A stretch of 64,000 bases of DNA, from contig OZ023217.1 in NCBI GenBank assembly GCA_963995525.1, positions 4,521,840 through 4,585,839 on the forward strand. The letters are read 5' to 3'. The translations under genes and the position numbers were made by a program. Under the pieces are notes generated by a model. That model was not told where the DNA came from and ran no database searches. It saw nothing but the letters and a program-made list of their open reading frames with translations. Shown here piece after piece: positions 14,101 through 21,713 of the stretch. Numbering within the stretch: the first letter of the stretch is position 1; every line of letters begins with the position of its first letter. Source of the stretch: Escarpia spicata. Its lineage: Eukaryota > Annelida > Polychaeta > Sabellida > Siboglinidae.

Positions 14101-15529
14101 TATTCAGACGACTCTGTGGCTCAGTACCTTCACAGTCAGACACAGATCAGTGTAAGATCAGTGTCACTGCATGTAATTGCGAATATCTGAAATAAAAAGG
14201 CCATCGTGTACCATATTTTGATAACTGTTTTGATTCTGCATGCAAATCTTGTGAAATAATTTTCTTATCCCTGCAACTGTTACTCAAGAGAGCAGAGTGA
14301 AATTCTATAATAATGCATTATGTCAGTTGTCACACAATGAAACGAATTATGTTACATCTGTCCAAGGCATTATGGTTTATATTACATTTTACAAAATGTT
14401 GTGCAGTGACTGTTCATCTTGAAACACTTTTTAAAACAAATTAAGTCGGATAATTTACGTATTTGATGTAAACAAATTCTAACAAATTGTTGATTTAATA
14501 TGTAACAACAATTATTTAAAATTATTGCATAATGAAATTTATATTATTTCTAAGTCTAAATAAAAGCATAACCATAAATAATGGCATAATGATAAGCCAA
14601 GCTAAACCCAATCAAGGCGCTCCACGATCTCGGTCTGCGTCTCCGCCCCGGTGACGCGCTCTCGGTCATATTGACACAGATCACTCAAATGTCACGTTTT
14701 GAATGGCGCAAAAACCACATTGCACGAGCATACACGCCAACGAAATTTTCAACACATACTAATTTAATCCTATAGATCTACCTACAGACATAATCGTTCG
14801 ATACAAATCATTACTAGACTAAAAATTTTGCAACTGAAACACAGCTATGTCATCAAATCGATTAAATTTACCATAATTTTGATCATATTTGAAAAAGAAA
14901 AGTACGTACAGAAAGTTCGACTTACCCGCAAAAGGAATCCCGCTACGAATGACGTAAACGACCGGGAAAAGAGCGCGAAAATAGAGGTTGAAATAAAACA
15001 CTACCCAGGTGCCGAGTAAACGAGACGGCGCTGCTGCGACGCCGCTGCGCGCACGTAAAAACATCGCGGTAGCAGGATTCATTGAAGTGCCTAAATGTAG
15101 GTGGTCGTTTTCGGTAATTCTCGTTTTCATGGTTAGGTCAGAAAATAAAAGATCGCCCAAAACTCAAGTTATACCGGCGAAATCGAGGTGAGTCCGGATT
15201 CGACACAAATGCCGAGCTGGGTCGGGGTTGTACACAAGTGCCCAGGATACTTTGCGTAGAGCCAACATGAAACGGTCCATCTCAATCATGCGCCGACTCA
15301 TCTGGGAAGCGCATGCTGTACCTGACTGTGGTTCCGAGTGAATCGATTTAAAAAGTAACGTTCAACCGTTTAAACATGCATCGAATTGTTTTCCCTCACT
15401 ATCTACCCGGTACCGAAACGCATACAGCATTAACTATTGTTTGCAACCAGCATAACACAAAATATGTTGTCAAAATCGGACTTACTTGTCTTTCTCTGTT
15501 CCAAAAATTGAAGCGAGATATTCCGCCAT
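785..15529 (-). CDS. U2AF1: U2AF1, small subunit of U2 snRNP auxiliary factor (U2AF35); seven exons, RS tail off the left edge
   Basis: U2AF35 recognises the AG of 3' splice sites with U2AF65 in the nucleus. Coding exons, in minus-strand order: 15486-15529, 12252-12339, 11798-11864, 10886-10962, 7722-7793, 7258-7391, 785-913. All introns are GT-AG and all phases agree, giving 203 codons plus 2 nt, against about 240 residues in the human protein (known). The start is [15 protein letters not shown], as in the animal family. Zinc finger 1 has C18, C27, C33, H37. The UHM domain spans about residues 65-147 with W134 in NNRWFN. Zinc finger 2 has C155, C163, C169, H173. Numbering runs in step with human, so S34 and Q157, the positions mutated in human myeloid disease, are both present. 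A Gly-rich run follows RELYGRK and the frame ends at RRKR before a GTGGGT donor; the RS-rich exon must lie beyond position 1. Exon 3 is 67 nt. I saw no second, mutually exclusive copy of it. Confidence 0.96.
1880..2340 (+). mobile_element. LINE reverse-transcriptase fragment in U2AF1 intron
   Basis: Broken translation shows reverse-transcriptase landmarks: [13 protein letters not shown] near 1945, then [13 protein letters not shown] near 2135 after a stop, then LLYADDT near 2265. These are the palm motifs of non-LTR retrotransposons. Stops and frameshifts make it a fossil. From about 2282 the sequence changes into a motif shared with the dispersed repeat at 3000-3345, so the LINE end is either joined to or interrupted by that family. 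Confidence 0.7.
2716..2977. repeat. Tandem duplication, 131-bp unit, two copies
   Basis: The block beginning GTGTCTACTCTGCCTGG repeats after 131 bp with only a few differences. A diverged relative occurs near 1545-1660 (shared gaccaatta and attagtca words). It lies in the sixth U2AF1 intron and has no coding signal. Confidence 0.85.
3000..3345 (+). repeat. Dispersed repeat family A, copy 1
   Basis: Two internally similar halves each carry a gattcaatcaaatacag word, a tagtggcag word and a gcaaaatt...agaaaaa...ttgctga block. The repeat ends with a 'gccaaaggactaa' tail. The same order occurs at 6790-7142 in the same intron. No coding frame is visible, so it is probably a non-autonomous element or the 3' part of a larger one. 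Confidence 0.75.
3464..4352. mobile_element. Candidate non-autonomous hAT-like element
   Basis: The left end begins CAGGGTTGGCACGTTTTTCC. The right end, read in reverse, begins CACGGTTGGCGCATTTCCGG. The ends are imperfect inverted repeats of the CA(g)GGTTGG type seen in hAT elements. The flanks are ATAAGCAT (3456-3463) and ATAAAGCA (4353-4360), nearly the 8-bp duplication expected for hAT. The interior has no transposase-like frame. Confidence 0.5.
5793..6199. mobile_element. MITE with about 29-bp terminal inverted repeats (mariner-like)
   Basis: ACCGTATTCGTTCTATTAAG at the left matches, in reverse complement, the end at 6164-6199 (one early mismatch, then continuing GCGTACA). The element is about 407 bp and non-coding. 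The TIR style suggests Tc1/mariner. The right flank gives TA but the left flank, next to a TA/CA microsatellite, does not clearly do so. Confidence 0.7.
6790..7142 (+). repeat. Dispersed repeat family A, copy 2
   Basis: Same internal order as the copy at 3000-3345: duplicated halves, then a 'ttctgagatatggcagctaacgg' style block split by small changes, and a terminal 'cccaaaggactaa'. This copy keeps a longer 3' end with a short 'cacacgacggacac' segment. It lies about 115 bp downstream (minus sense) of a U2AF1 exon. Confidence 0.75.
9263..10866 (-). mobile_element. 1.6-kb inverted-repeat element (hAT-like?), copy 1
   Basis: This is an inverted copy of 49739-51318, similar along its whole length. 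Reading inward, both ends start CAGCG, followed by a GAAATA-like block. Close to each end are opposed repeats of the CTTGTCCG / CGGACAAGT type that could form stem-loops. CAG...CTG ends fit hAT-like elements, but I could not see a matching 8-bp duplication at this copy. The interior holds a GC-rich coding-like core near 10075-10320. The right end lies only 19 bp from the U2AF1 exon at 10886-10962. Confidence 0.75.
12091..12148. other. Long palindrome (potential hairpin)
   Basis: The core CAATAACACCT-a-c-TAGGTGTTATTG is an inverted repeat, and outer arms (ctgtacaatag / ctattgtacacag) extend it to about 58 bp with a small mismatch. It lies in the U2AF1 intron between the exons at 11798-11864 and 12252-12339. 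No coding role is seen; it may be a collapsed MITE. Confidence 0.75.
12840..13600. repeat. Diverged tandem array, about 170-177-bp unit, about 4 copies
   Basis: The word aatgtccatgattat (with variants) recurs at about 12918, 13095, 13264 and 13441. Each is followed by gcaatgt...accacatta, taataaatat.catta and an 'aattagtcaatattgg' block in the same order. Copies are AT-rich and diverge toward the right. The array sits in the first U2AF1 intron. Confidence 0.85.
14600..15200. other. GC-richer part of U2AF1 intron 1, possible extra exon or promoter material
   Basis: Compared with its flanks, 14930-15190 is rich in CG dinucleotides. A good minus-strand donor (GCGG then GTAAGTCG) reads at about 14934, and a plus-strand donor (GAG then GTGAGTCC) at 15189. 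Both could be chance. They could also mark an alternative first exon of U2AF1 or the first exon of a divergent transcript. No recognisable protein is encoded. Confidence 0.3.
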
Positions 15530-15700
15530 TTTTCAAGCGTCTTGCACTTAAAGCAAACTGCAGCCACGATCAAGTTTAGCAATGTCTCTCTAAGCGCTAC
15601 ACAGTAGATTAAACAGTAAAACGTTGATAGTATATTTCAAAATATATTACAATTGTTCTTTCAGTAGCCCAGTTTACTGCTTATCTTTGTAAATCACAAA
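15530..15700 (-). promoter_or_regulatory. Inferred 5' UTR and promoter region of U2AF1
   Basis: This is placed only by position, immediately upstream of the U2AF1 start codon in a CG-containing stretch. I see no convincing TATA box, as is usual for housekeeping genes. A 72-codon plus-strand open frame at 15700-15918 lies just beyond; I do not recognise it and have not called it as a gene. Confidence 0.35.
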
Positions 15701-16285
15701 TGAATGCATTTGTCAACGTCGTAAAATGTGGTAACAAGGTCGACACATGTTCGGGGAGGGTAGGGGAGCCTATAGACGACATATTTGTAAAGCTACGGTT
15801 AAGCATTGAAATCGCATTTTGCGATGACGTTTTACACATTTCCGGTTATAGTGTAGCAAGAAACAACAAATATTACAACGTGAAAGTACTCGTAGCAAGC
15901 GGTAAGGAAATTTTCTAAATATATCGACGTTGTTATGTGTTTAGCCTTTGGTTACTGGTAGCCTATATTCTAGACTGACTAGAGTGTTCTCTGGGATGGA
16001 TCTATGTTGCTATAAATTCATCTCATTTGACGGGGATGAGATGGGGGGCACGTATTTCTTCTTTTATTTCCGGGTTCATCATGGCAAACGTTTTCCATAA
16101 TTGTTTGCTACGTGAAAAAACATTTGATTGGACAGGGAATATTTACAGATCAGACCACGGCAGCTGCACTTTACTAAACTTACTGAGTGAAAGCTGTAGC
16201 TCTAGGTTTTTGATTACGATGCGTTTTGATTACTGGTACTAAACATACTTCAAGATAGTTCTTTTTGGTGTATGGACGTTATAAC

Positions 16286-16400
16286 TTATGTCCCAAGTCA
16301 CATATGTCCTAGACGATATGTACTAAATTTCGAGCGGTATGTCCTAGACGATATGTACTAAATTTCGAGCGGTATGTCCCAAAACGCTTGGACGATTTAT
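16286..16400 (+). repeat. MULE left terminal inverted repeat with 35-bp subterminal tandem repeat
   Basis: Within the TIR, a 35-bp unit beginning TATGTCCTAGACGATATG (16303-16376) occurs twice, identical, then starts a third time. The right TIR has one equivalent of this unit plus a duplicated 'taagcgacttgg' word, so the two ends expanded independently. Confidence 0.75.
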
Positions 16401-16804
16401 TTTACTGTTTTTAGTTGTTTTTATTCACGAACGTAACACAAAATGAGTGGTTGTTTGCGATAATGTTTGCACTCTGCGGAATATCGGCGCGTTTTTAACA
16501 TGCCTTATTATCGCCCATCGTCGTGAAATTTAAAAACTAATTCAGATTTTATCTGCTAAATACAACTCGGCCGTTCCACAACTAAACACAAAGCAATAAT
16601 GTAATATGAAATCCGGATGGAGTTTTAGTATTTTTATTAACAAATAAAGCATGCATACATGTGACTATTTAAATATGCTGAAATGTCTTGGCCATAACGT
16701 ATCACTTATAATATTTTTTACTTTAACCACCGCCACCAACCACCATCACCACCATATATCTATGTAACAGCTGTATACTCGACGTTTGTCAATCCTTAAA
16801 ACAA

Positions 16805-17360
16805 ATTTTTGAAACTTCGATTAAAACTTCCTGCATTCCCAATGACTGGAAAGAGGAAGCTAGCTAGTAACTACAAGAAGCTAGCTAGTAACTACCGCCC
16901 AATATGTTTAACAAGTATAGTTTGTAAATGTATGGAAAAAATATTTAGAAATCACATTACAAACTACATGAAAGTAAATAATCTATTTAGTCAAAAACAA
17001 TATGGATTTATATATCTGGCCAATCAACAGTTCTACAACTAATCAAAATAATAGATGAATGGACTCAAGAAATGGATAAGGGCAACCACACTGATGTTAT
17101 ATATATGAATTTCAAAAAAGCCTTTGACACGGTGCCACATAAAAGATTAATTATTAAATTAAAAAGCTTCAACATTTCAGAAGAACTGATTAACTGGATA
17201 GAAACAGTTTACCTGATTCAGTAATACAAGCAAAATCAATAAACTCATTTAAACACCGCCTTGATAAATTCTGGTCAGCCGAGGAAATATTATACGACTA
17301 TGAAGCCCCACTAACAGTAAACACTAGAACCGAGAGGATCCTGCGATCAGAACAGTCCTA
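16805..17360 (+). mobile_element. LINE (CR1/L2-like) fragment nested in the MULE
   Basis: Translation shows NYRPICLTSIVCKCMEKIF near 16890, then FKKAFDTVPHKRLI near 17110 in another frame, then a C-terminal SINSFKHRLDKFW-like piece near 17235. These are reverse-transcriptase blocks in order, with the palm core deleted after 'LINWIE'. An 18-bp direct duplication (gaagctagctagtaacta) lies at about 16857-16890. Confidence 0.75.
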
Positions 17361-17498
17361 AGGTATCCTAAGGTAAGGTATTAATGCACACTAAATTAAT
17401 TTATTTAGCAACCATATCTTAGCTAATTTGTATAAGAAAATGTCAATCTTAGCCCTAACATCCCATGAACAGTGCGTGCCACTGTTTCACATTCGGAG

Positions 17499-19039
17499 CT
17501 ACTCCTCCACATGGTCGGCTAAGTTGGCGCACTGCCGCAAGTAGTCCGATGTGCTGATTGTCCGGTCATCACACTCGTACGAGAGCCACAGCTGTTTCAG
17601 TGCAGCCTGCTTGGTTCGAGACGTTTTGCTCTGATAGCGGTACAGCTTGCGCTGTGCCACCAGACACATTTGCAAGGGCAGGATTGATGCCTCATGGTAT
17701 AGGGATTTTACGAGGAGGTACACATTGAGGTGGTCATGGGGAGCATGGTGGTTTAGTCGACTGTGCCAACCTTCTGCATCATTGTTGGTTCGCACAGATT
17801 GCTTGAATGTTGACCATGCAGCAGGGGGTCGGCTGGAGGTCACAATCCATGTCTTTTCCATATAGCTTAGCAGGGAATGCAGTCTGTCATCGGCCGGGCA
17901 GCGCACTTTCAGCTCCATGAAGGCTGGCTCAATGTGTGGTGCTGGCAAATTGGGCAGCGCCATCAGCTCTCGGATGTACGTCCTGATGTGCAGCTGGTGG
18001 ATGTATGCGCTGCGGAGGCCATATTCTTTCACTCGACGGTACACAGCCTGTGCCCAGTGGAACCAACACCCACGCACAGAAACTTCTGGAAGGCACCGGC
18101 TGAGTGCCCCCCACACAGCTTTTTCAAAGTCAACAATGACTTCTTCCACAGCCGGTGCTGTAGGAAGGCACCTAATGATACCATTCAAGACAACAACATA
18201 GTCCTTCTTCTTCCGTCGTGTCATTAACACAAAGCACAGAGGGACTTGTTTCATCGTATCTCCAGACTTCAGAAAGCTGTGCATGCTCAACAGCTGTTTA
18301 AACGGCTCCCGTACAACACGAAATGTGCCATCCAAGAACCACAGCTTTGATTTAGCGAGGTGTGACAGCTGATCAGCACTCGCAAACACAAGGTGGCGTT
18401 CTCCGTCCTCGATTATATCGCACTGCAGAAATTTAGTAGGGATATGGGTCATGTCAAGCTGGAAGGCAAAAGACAAATGTGTTTAGACTACATGTTTATG
18501 TATTTATAAATAAAGGTTTACATACAATACCTACTATACGAGTCATATCGAGCTGGAATGTATATATATATATATATATAATGTGCATAAAAAAAAAATT
18601 CCATAAAATAATAAGCGGCGCCGATTCAAAACTTAGCTGAACGTTTCGTTATAAAATAATACAGTAGCATCGTTTTAGTTTAAGACATACTCTGCTATAG
18701 GATATTTTATAGTTTTCTGTAGATTTCTACATATATATTATATATATATATATGTATATATATAATATATTATCCACAAATATTACCTTCTTAACTCATT
18801 GGCGTTTTCATTGTTACATTCTACCAGTTTAGTGTTTTTATACAAACTTAATATACCAGTACCTCAAAATCTTTGTGAGATGGATTCTTTGGCCGTAGTT
18901 GCTCCCTGGCACGGTTTGCATACCTCTGTAGGTTTTTGTAGTTGGGCAGCTCCTCATCTTTGCTTATAAGGTCAGACAATATATCTGTCACCACCTTTCC
19001 AGATGACCTGTATATGTCGCATCTTGCAGCAGCTTTGAC
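17499..19039 (-). CDS. MULE transposase, two visible exons
   Basis: Exons are 18863-19039 and 17499-18458 (minus). The join reads KNPSHKDFE|LDMTHIPTKF in phase 0 at a GT-AG intron. That gives about 378 residues in view, ending at a proper stop. In the second exon the MULE catalytic signature is visible: D of WFLDGTF, D of VIVDFEKA about 67 residues later, a CxxH (CWFH) before the helical insert, and E of TNNDAEGWHSRLN about 120 residues on. The first exon (NYKNLQRYANRARE...) matches the segment that normally precedes this domain. An N-terminal FLYWCH or other zinc finger usual in animal MULEs was not found between 19040 and 20290. The catalytic exon is fully open, so the gene may be young or under constraint. 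It lies inside matching TIRs, so transposase is preferred over a domesticated gene. Confidence 0.85.
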
Positions 19040-20289
19040 CTTTAAAAAAAGACAATCTATTAAAAAATTTGCTTTCTAATGAATAATAGAAGTTGTTTCT
19101 TTCACTGAGTAGGTGTTGAGCACATTTGTAGTTAAGCCATTAAACTAAACTTCTTATTGAAAATGTAACATTAGAGGATTCTAACACAAATCTGACACAC
19201 CAGATCTGCTCAGTTCCTCTATCTTCTATTCAAAGCATTCAAGTGCGAGTTAGTAAGTACTTGATTATTCACATAGGCCTTCTCATAATCAAAGTCAAAT
19301 GTAAACCAACTTCAGTCAGATACTGTTGATCTTGGCTTTGTTTCAATGCAATTAGGTCTACAATGCTGTTATTCAAACAAAAAGATCAAAACAAAAAGAT
19401 CTGCTCAGTGAAGCAATACAAGAGTATCAAGCCAATTACTACTGCCTGCAAATCCTTAACATGCACAAATCAAAGGATAGACTACTTGAAACAATCTGCC
19501 AGATAAAGCAAAGCAGGTGTTGTGAAGCCAATTACAATAGCCTCCAAATAATCTTAACATACGTAAACCCAAACCAAGAAAAAATAAGCTCAATAACACA
19601 ATGCAAGAGTATAGGATGTCGATTACTATGACAATTAAAAGGACACTGTAATCATTTCATGGTAATTGAACAATTTCAGGGTAACATAAGTGCTGATTTT
19701 AGATATGTTATAAAGGTGTATTATAATTATGGGGTACCCTAAACAAATCAAAGGACAGGGACATAATTTCAGGATAATGTTACAATTTCAGGGTAATATA
19801 AGTATTGATATCATTTTCATATGTAATGTAACACACATGTATGCAAACACAAAACAGTTTACTTTCACGAATGTATAGAAATGAAGTCCACGAACCAATA
19901 AGTGTTATCTCTTTATTAGACATTTAATATATAATTTGAATATATACAGTTGATTTACATGTATACATACACACACACACAGGTTTGACAATATTATAAT
20001 GAGTTGTGCATTCCGACCAAAAGTGGTGCATTGCATTGCGACCACGCCGTTCGAGCATTCCGATCATGTAATTGGAGCATTGCGAGTATGTTTCGTACAT
20101 TCAGGCAGTGGGGCATTCCACTACGAGTCGAAGCAAAATTAGGCCGCCACCTAGCGAATTACATGAACACTGATGTTAGAAACGATAGCGATGTCCGCGG
20201 ATTTTTGGCTACAAAGCATAAAATATATGTACCTATTTGATCAGAACAACGAATTTTAAGCATAACAGTGACACAGTGACATTTATTAT

Positions 20290-20405
20290 CATTTACAACG
20301 ATCAGTACAAATCGTCTTTTTTGGGACATAACGCTCCTTTTTTGAGACATATCGTCCACAGTTTGGGACATAAGCGACTTGGTACATAAGCGACTTGGGA
20401 CATAA
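20290..20405 (-). repeat. MULE right terminal inverted repeat
   Basis: Inverted partner of the 16286 end: gacttgggacataa at the extreme, preceded by two 'taagcgacttgg' words and a 'gagacatatcgtc' block. Just inside it (about 20010-20110) are short repeated 'gcattgcgacc / gcattccgat' words of unknown meaning. Confidence 0.7.
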
Positions 20406-20470
20406 CGTCTATAATTCTTCTTTTTAAATAAAACGTCCAAACAAATTTTACCTGATAGAGGCTCTCATCT

Positions 20471-20870
20471 GACATGAGGGGCGCGCGATAGTGTAGTGGT
20501 TAGCACATCCGCCTGACATGCCGGCGCCCCGAGTTAGTTCAATACCCGGACCGGGCAGGTATGGTATATTTGGTGTAAAAACCTGGCTCTCAACATTGGG
20601 GACTGTGTATCCCTCGTGACTCGGAGAAAACGTTAATGTTGGTCCCATCTAAATTTGGGACGTAAAAGAACCACTGAGGACGACAAGCACCCTGGCAGTG
20701 ACCACTCTCAGTGCCAGCATAGAAAGGTCGGCTTGGCGATAATGTTCTGAAAAAGGCTGGCTAGTTGAATGAGACCTCATAAGATCATAACATTGTAACC
20801 ACAATATATACAGACTAATCAGTTAATAGAACGTTGCCGAGTGCTGGAAACAACTAGGAAAACTAGGACA
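20471..20870 (+). mobile_element. tRNA-derived SINE (family 1), full length
   Basis: The head has a pol III A box (gatagtgtagtggttagcac) and B box (agttcaatacccgg). The body runs through 'gtgaccactctcagtgccag' and 'gtcggcttggcgataatg'. The tail is 'gttgccgagtgctggaaac' plus short aactag-like repeats. The same body and tail occur inverted at 63728-64000. The next element's LTR starts 3 bp beyond. Confidence 0.85.
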
Positions 20871-20873
20871 CAA

Positions 20874-21015
20874 TGTAGTGTTATGCTATCGCGCTCCTAC
20901 CTCTACATCCGGAAGCTTCGATTAATACAGCCATTTTCAATATACACGTGTCTTCTTTCTTTATGTAGTATTCATGTCTTTTTACGTGTTATACTAAAGC
21001 AGTAGTAACACCACA
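20874..21015 (+). repeat. 5' LTR
   Basis: Begins TG and ends CA. It differs from the 3' LTR at only a few positions (for example the aatatacac / tatttacac segment). It is short for a Gypsy LTR. Confidence 0.93.
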
Positions 21016-21115
21016 TGGTGTCAGAATTTTAAGAAGAATACGGTGATGTTGTTGCATAAGTAAATGTGCATACATCTGCCGCGAGGTACGTTATTTTTGC
21101 TTGTTTGACCCAGTC

Positions 21116-21689
21116 ATGGCCCAAACATTCCAAATCGCCCCGCCTGATGCTTTCTGCTTCGTCAAACCTAATGAATGGCCTAAATGGATTCGACGGTTTG
21201 AGCGCTTTCGTTCAGCGTCAGCCCTGGACGAGAAAGCCGAGACAGTTCAAGTCAATGCACTTATCTACGCGATGGGTGACGAGGCGGACGATGTCATGGC
21301 AGGCTTCGGCTTGACTGATGAGCAACGGCAAGTTTGATGCGCACTTCGTAGTTCGACGCAATGCGATTTTCGAGCGGGCTAAGTTCAACCGACATTCCCA
21401 AGAAGAGGGCGAGACGGTTGACAGTTTCATCACTGCGTTGTTCTGCCTGGCGGAGCATTGCGAGTACGGCGCGCTCAACGATGAAATGATCAGAGATCGT
21501 ATTGTCGTTGGCATCACTGATGCGGCGTTGTCGTTGAAACTGCAGATGGACGCGACATTAACAATGAAGAAGGCAATCGACATGGCACGCCAGAACGAGG
21601 CTGCAAGGAAAGAGCAGGCCCTGTTGAGGAACAACTTTGCGGCGAAGACAGGCAGCAATGTTGACTTTGTGCGGACTAGGAAGTCGTAG
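21116..21689 (+). pseudogene. Gag remains of the Gypsy element (frameshift and stop)
   Basis: The first frame starts MAQTFQIAPPDAFCF and contains WPKWIRRFERFR, the usual start of gag in this lineage, but it stops near 21337. From about 21318 a different frame carries the next part of capsid (AIFERAKFNRHSQ..., ETVDSFITALF) to a stop at 21687-21689. That stop lies in the same frame as the following pol reading frame, so a frameshift near 21320-21337 and this in-frame stop are the two breaks. Confidence 0.85.
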
Positions 21690-21713
21690 AAACCCAGCCA
21701 GTCGAAACAGAAG

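Larger units (their letters stand above)
16286..20405 (-). mobile_element. Mutator-like (MULE) DNA transposon with terminal inverted repeats
   Basis: The left end (TTATGTCCCAAGTC...) and the inverted right end share, in the same order, ttatgtcccaagtc-c-tatgt, then gacgatatgt, then gagcg-tatgtcccaaaa, then gacgattt, over about 110 bp. Flanks CGTTATAAC and CGTCTATAA look like a decayed 9-bp target duplication, the size class typical of MULEs. Inside is a minus-strand MULE transposase gene and a nested LINE fragment. The total is about 4.1 kb. Strand is given by the transposase. Confidence 0.75.

Noticed and set aside
14819..15160. 113-codon minus-strand open frame in U2AF1 intron 1
   Set aside because: No family resemblance, runs through AT-rich intron, and does not connect in phase to neighbouring U2AF1 exons.
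17647..18227. Plus-strand open frames of 72-116 codons
   Set aside because: Shadows of the minus-strand MULE transposase exon.
20480..20560. Possible functional tRNA gene (plus strand)
   Set aside because: tRNA-like head of a SINE; the same body recurs at 63728-64000.
21218..21658. 146-codon minus-strand open frame
   Set aside because: Antisense shadow of gag; codon bias and domains lie on the plus strand.
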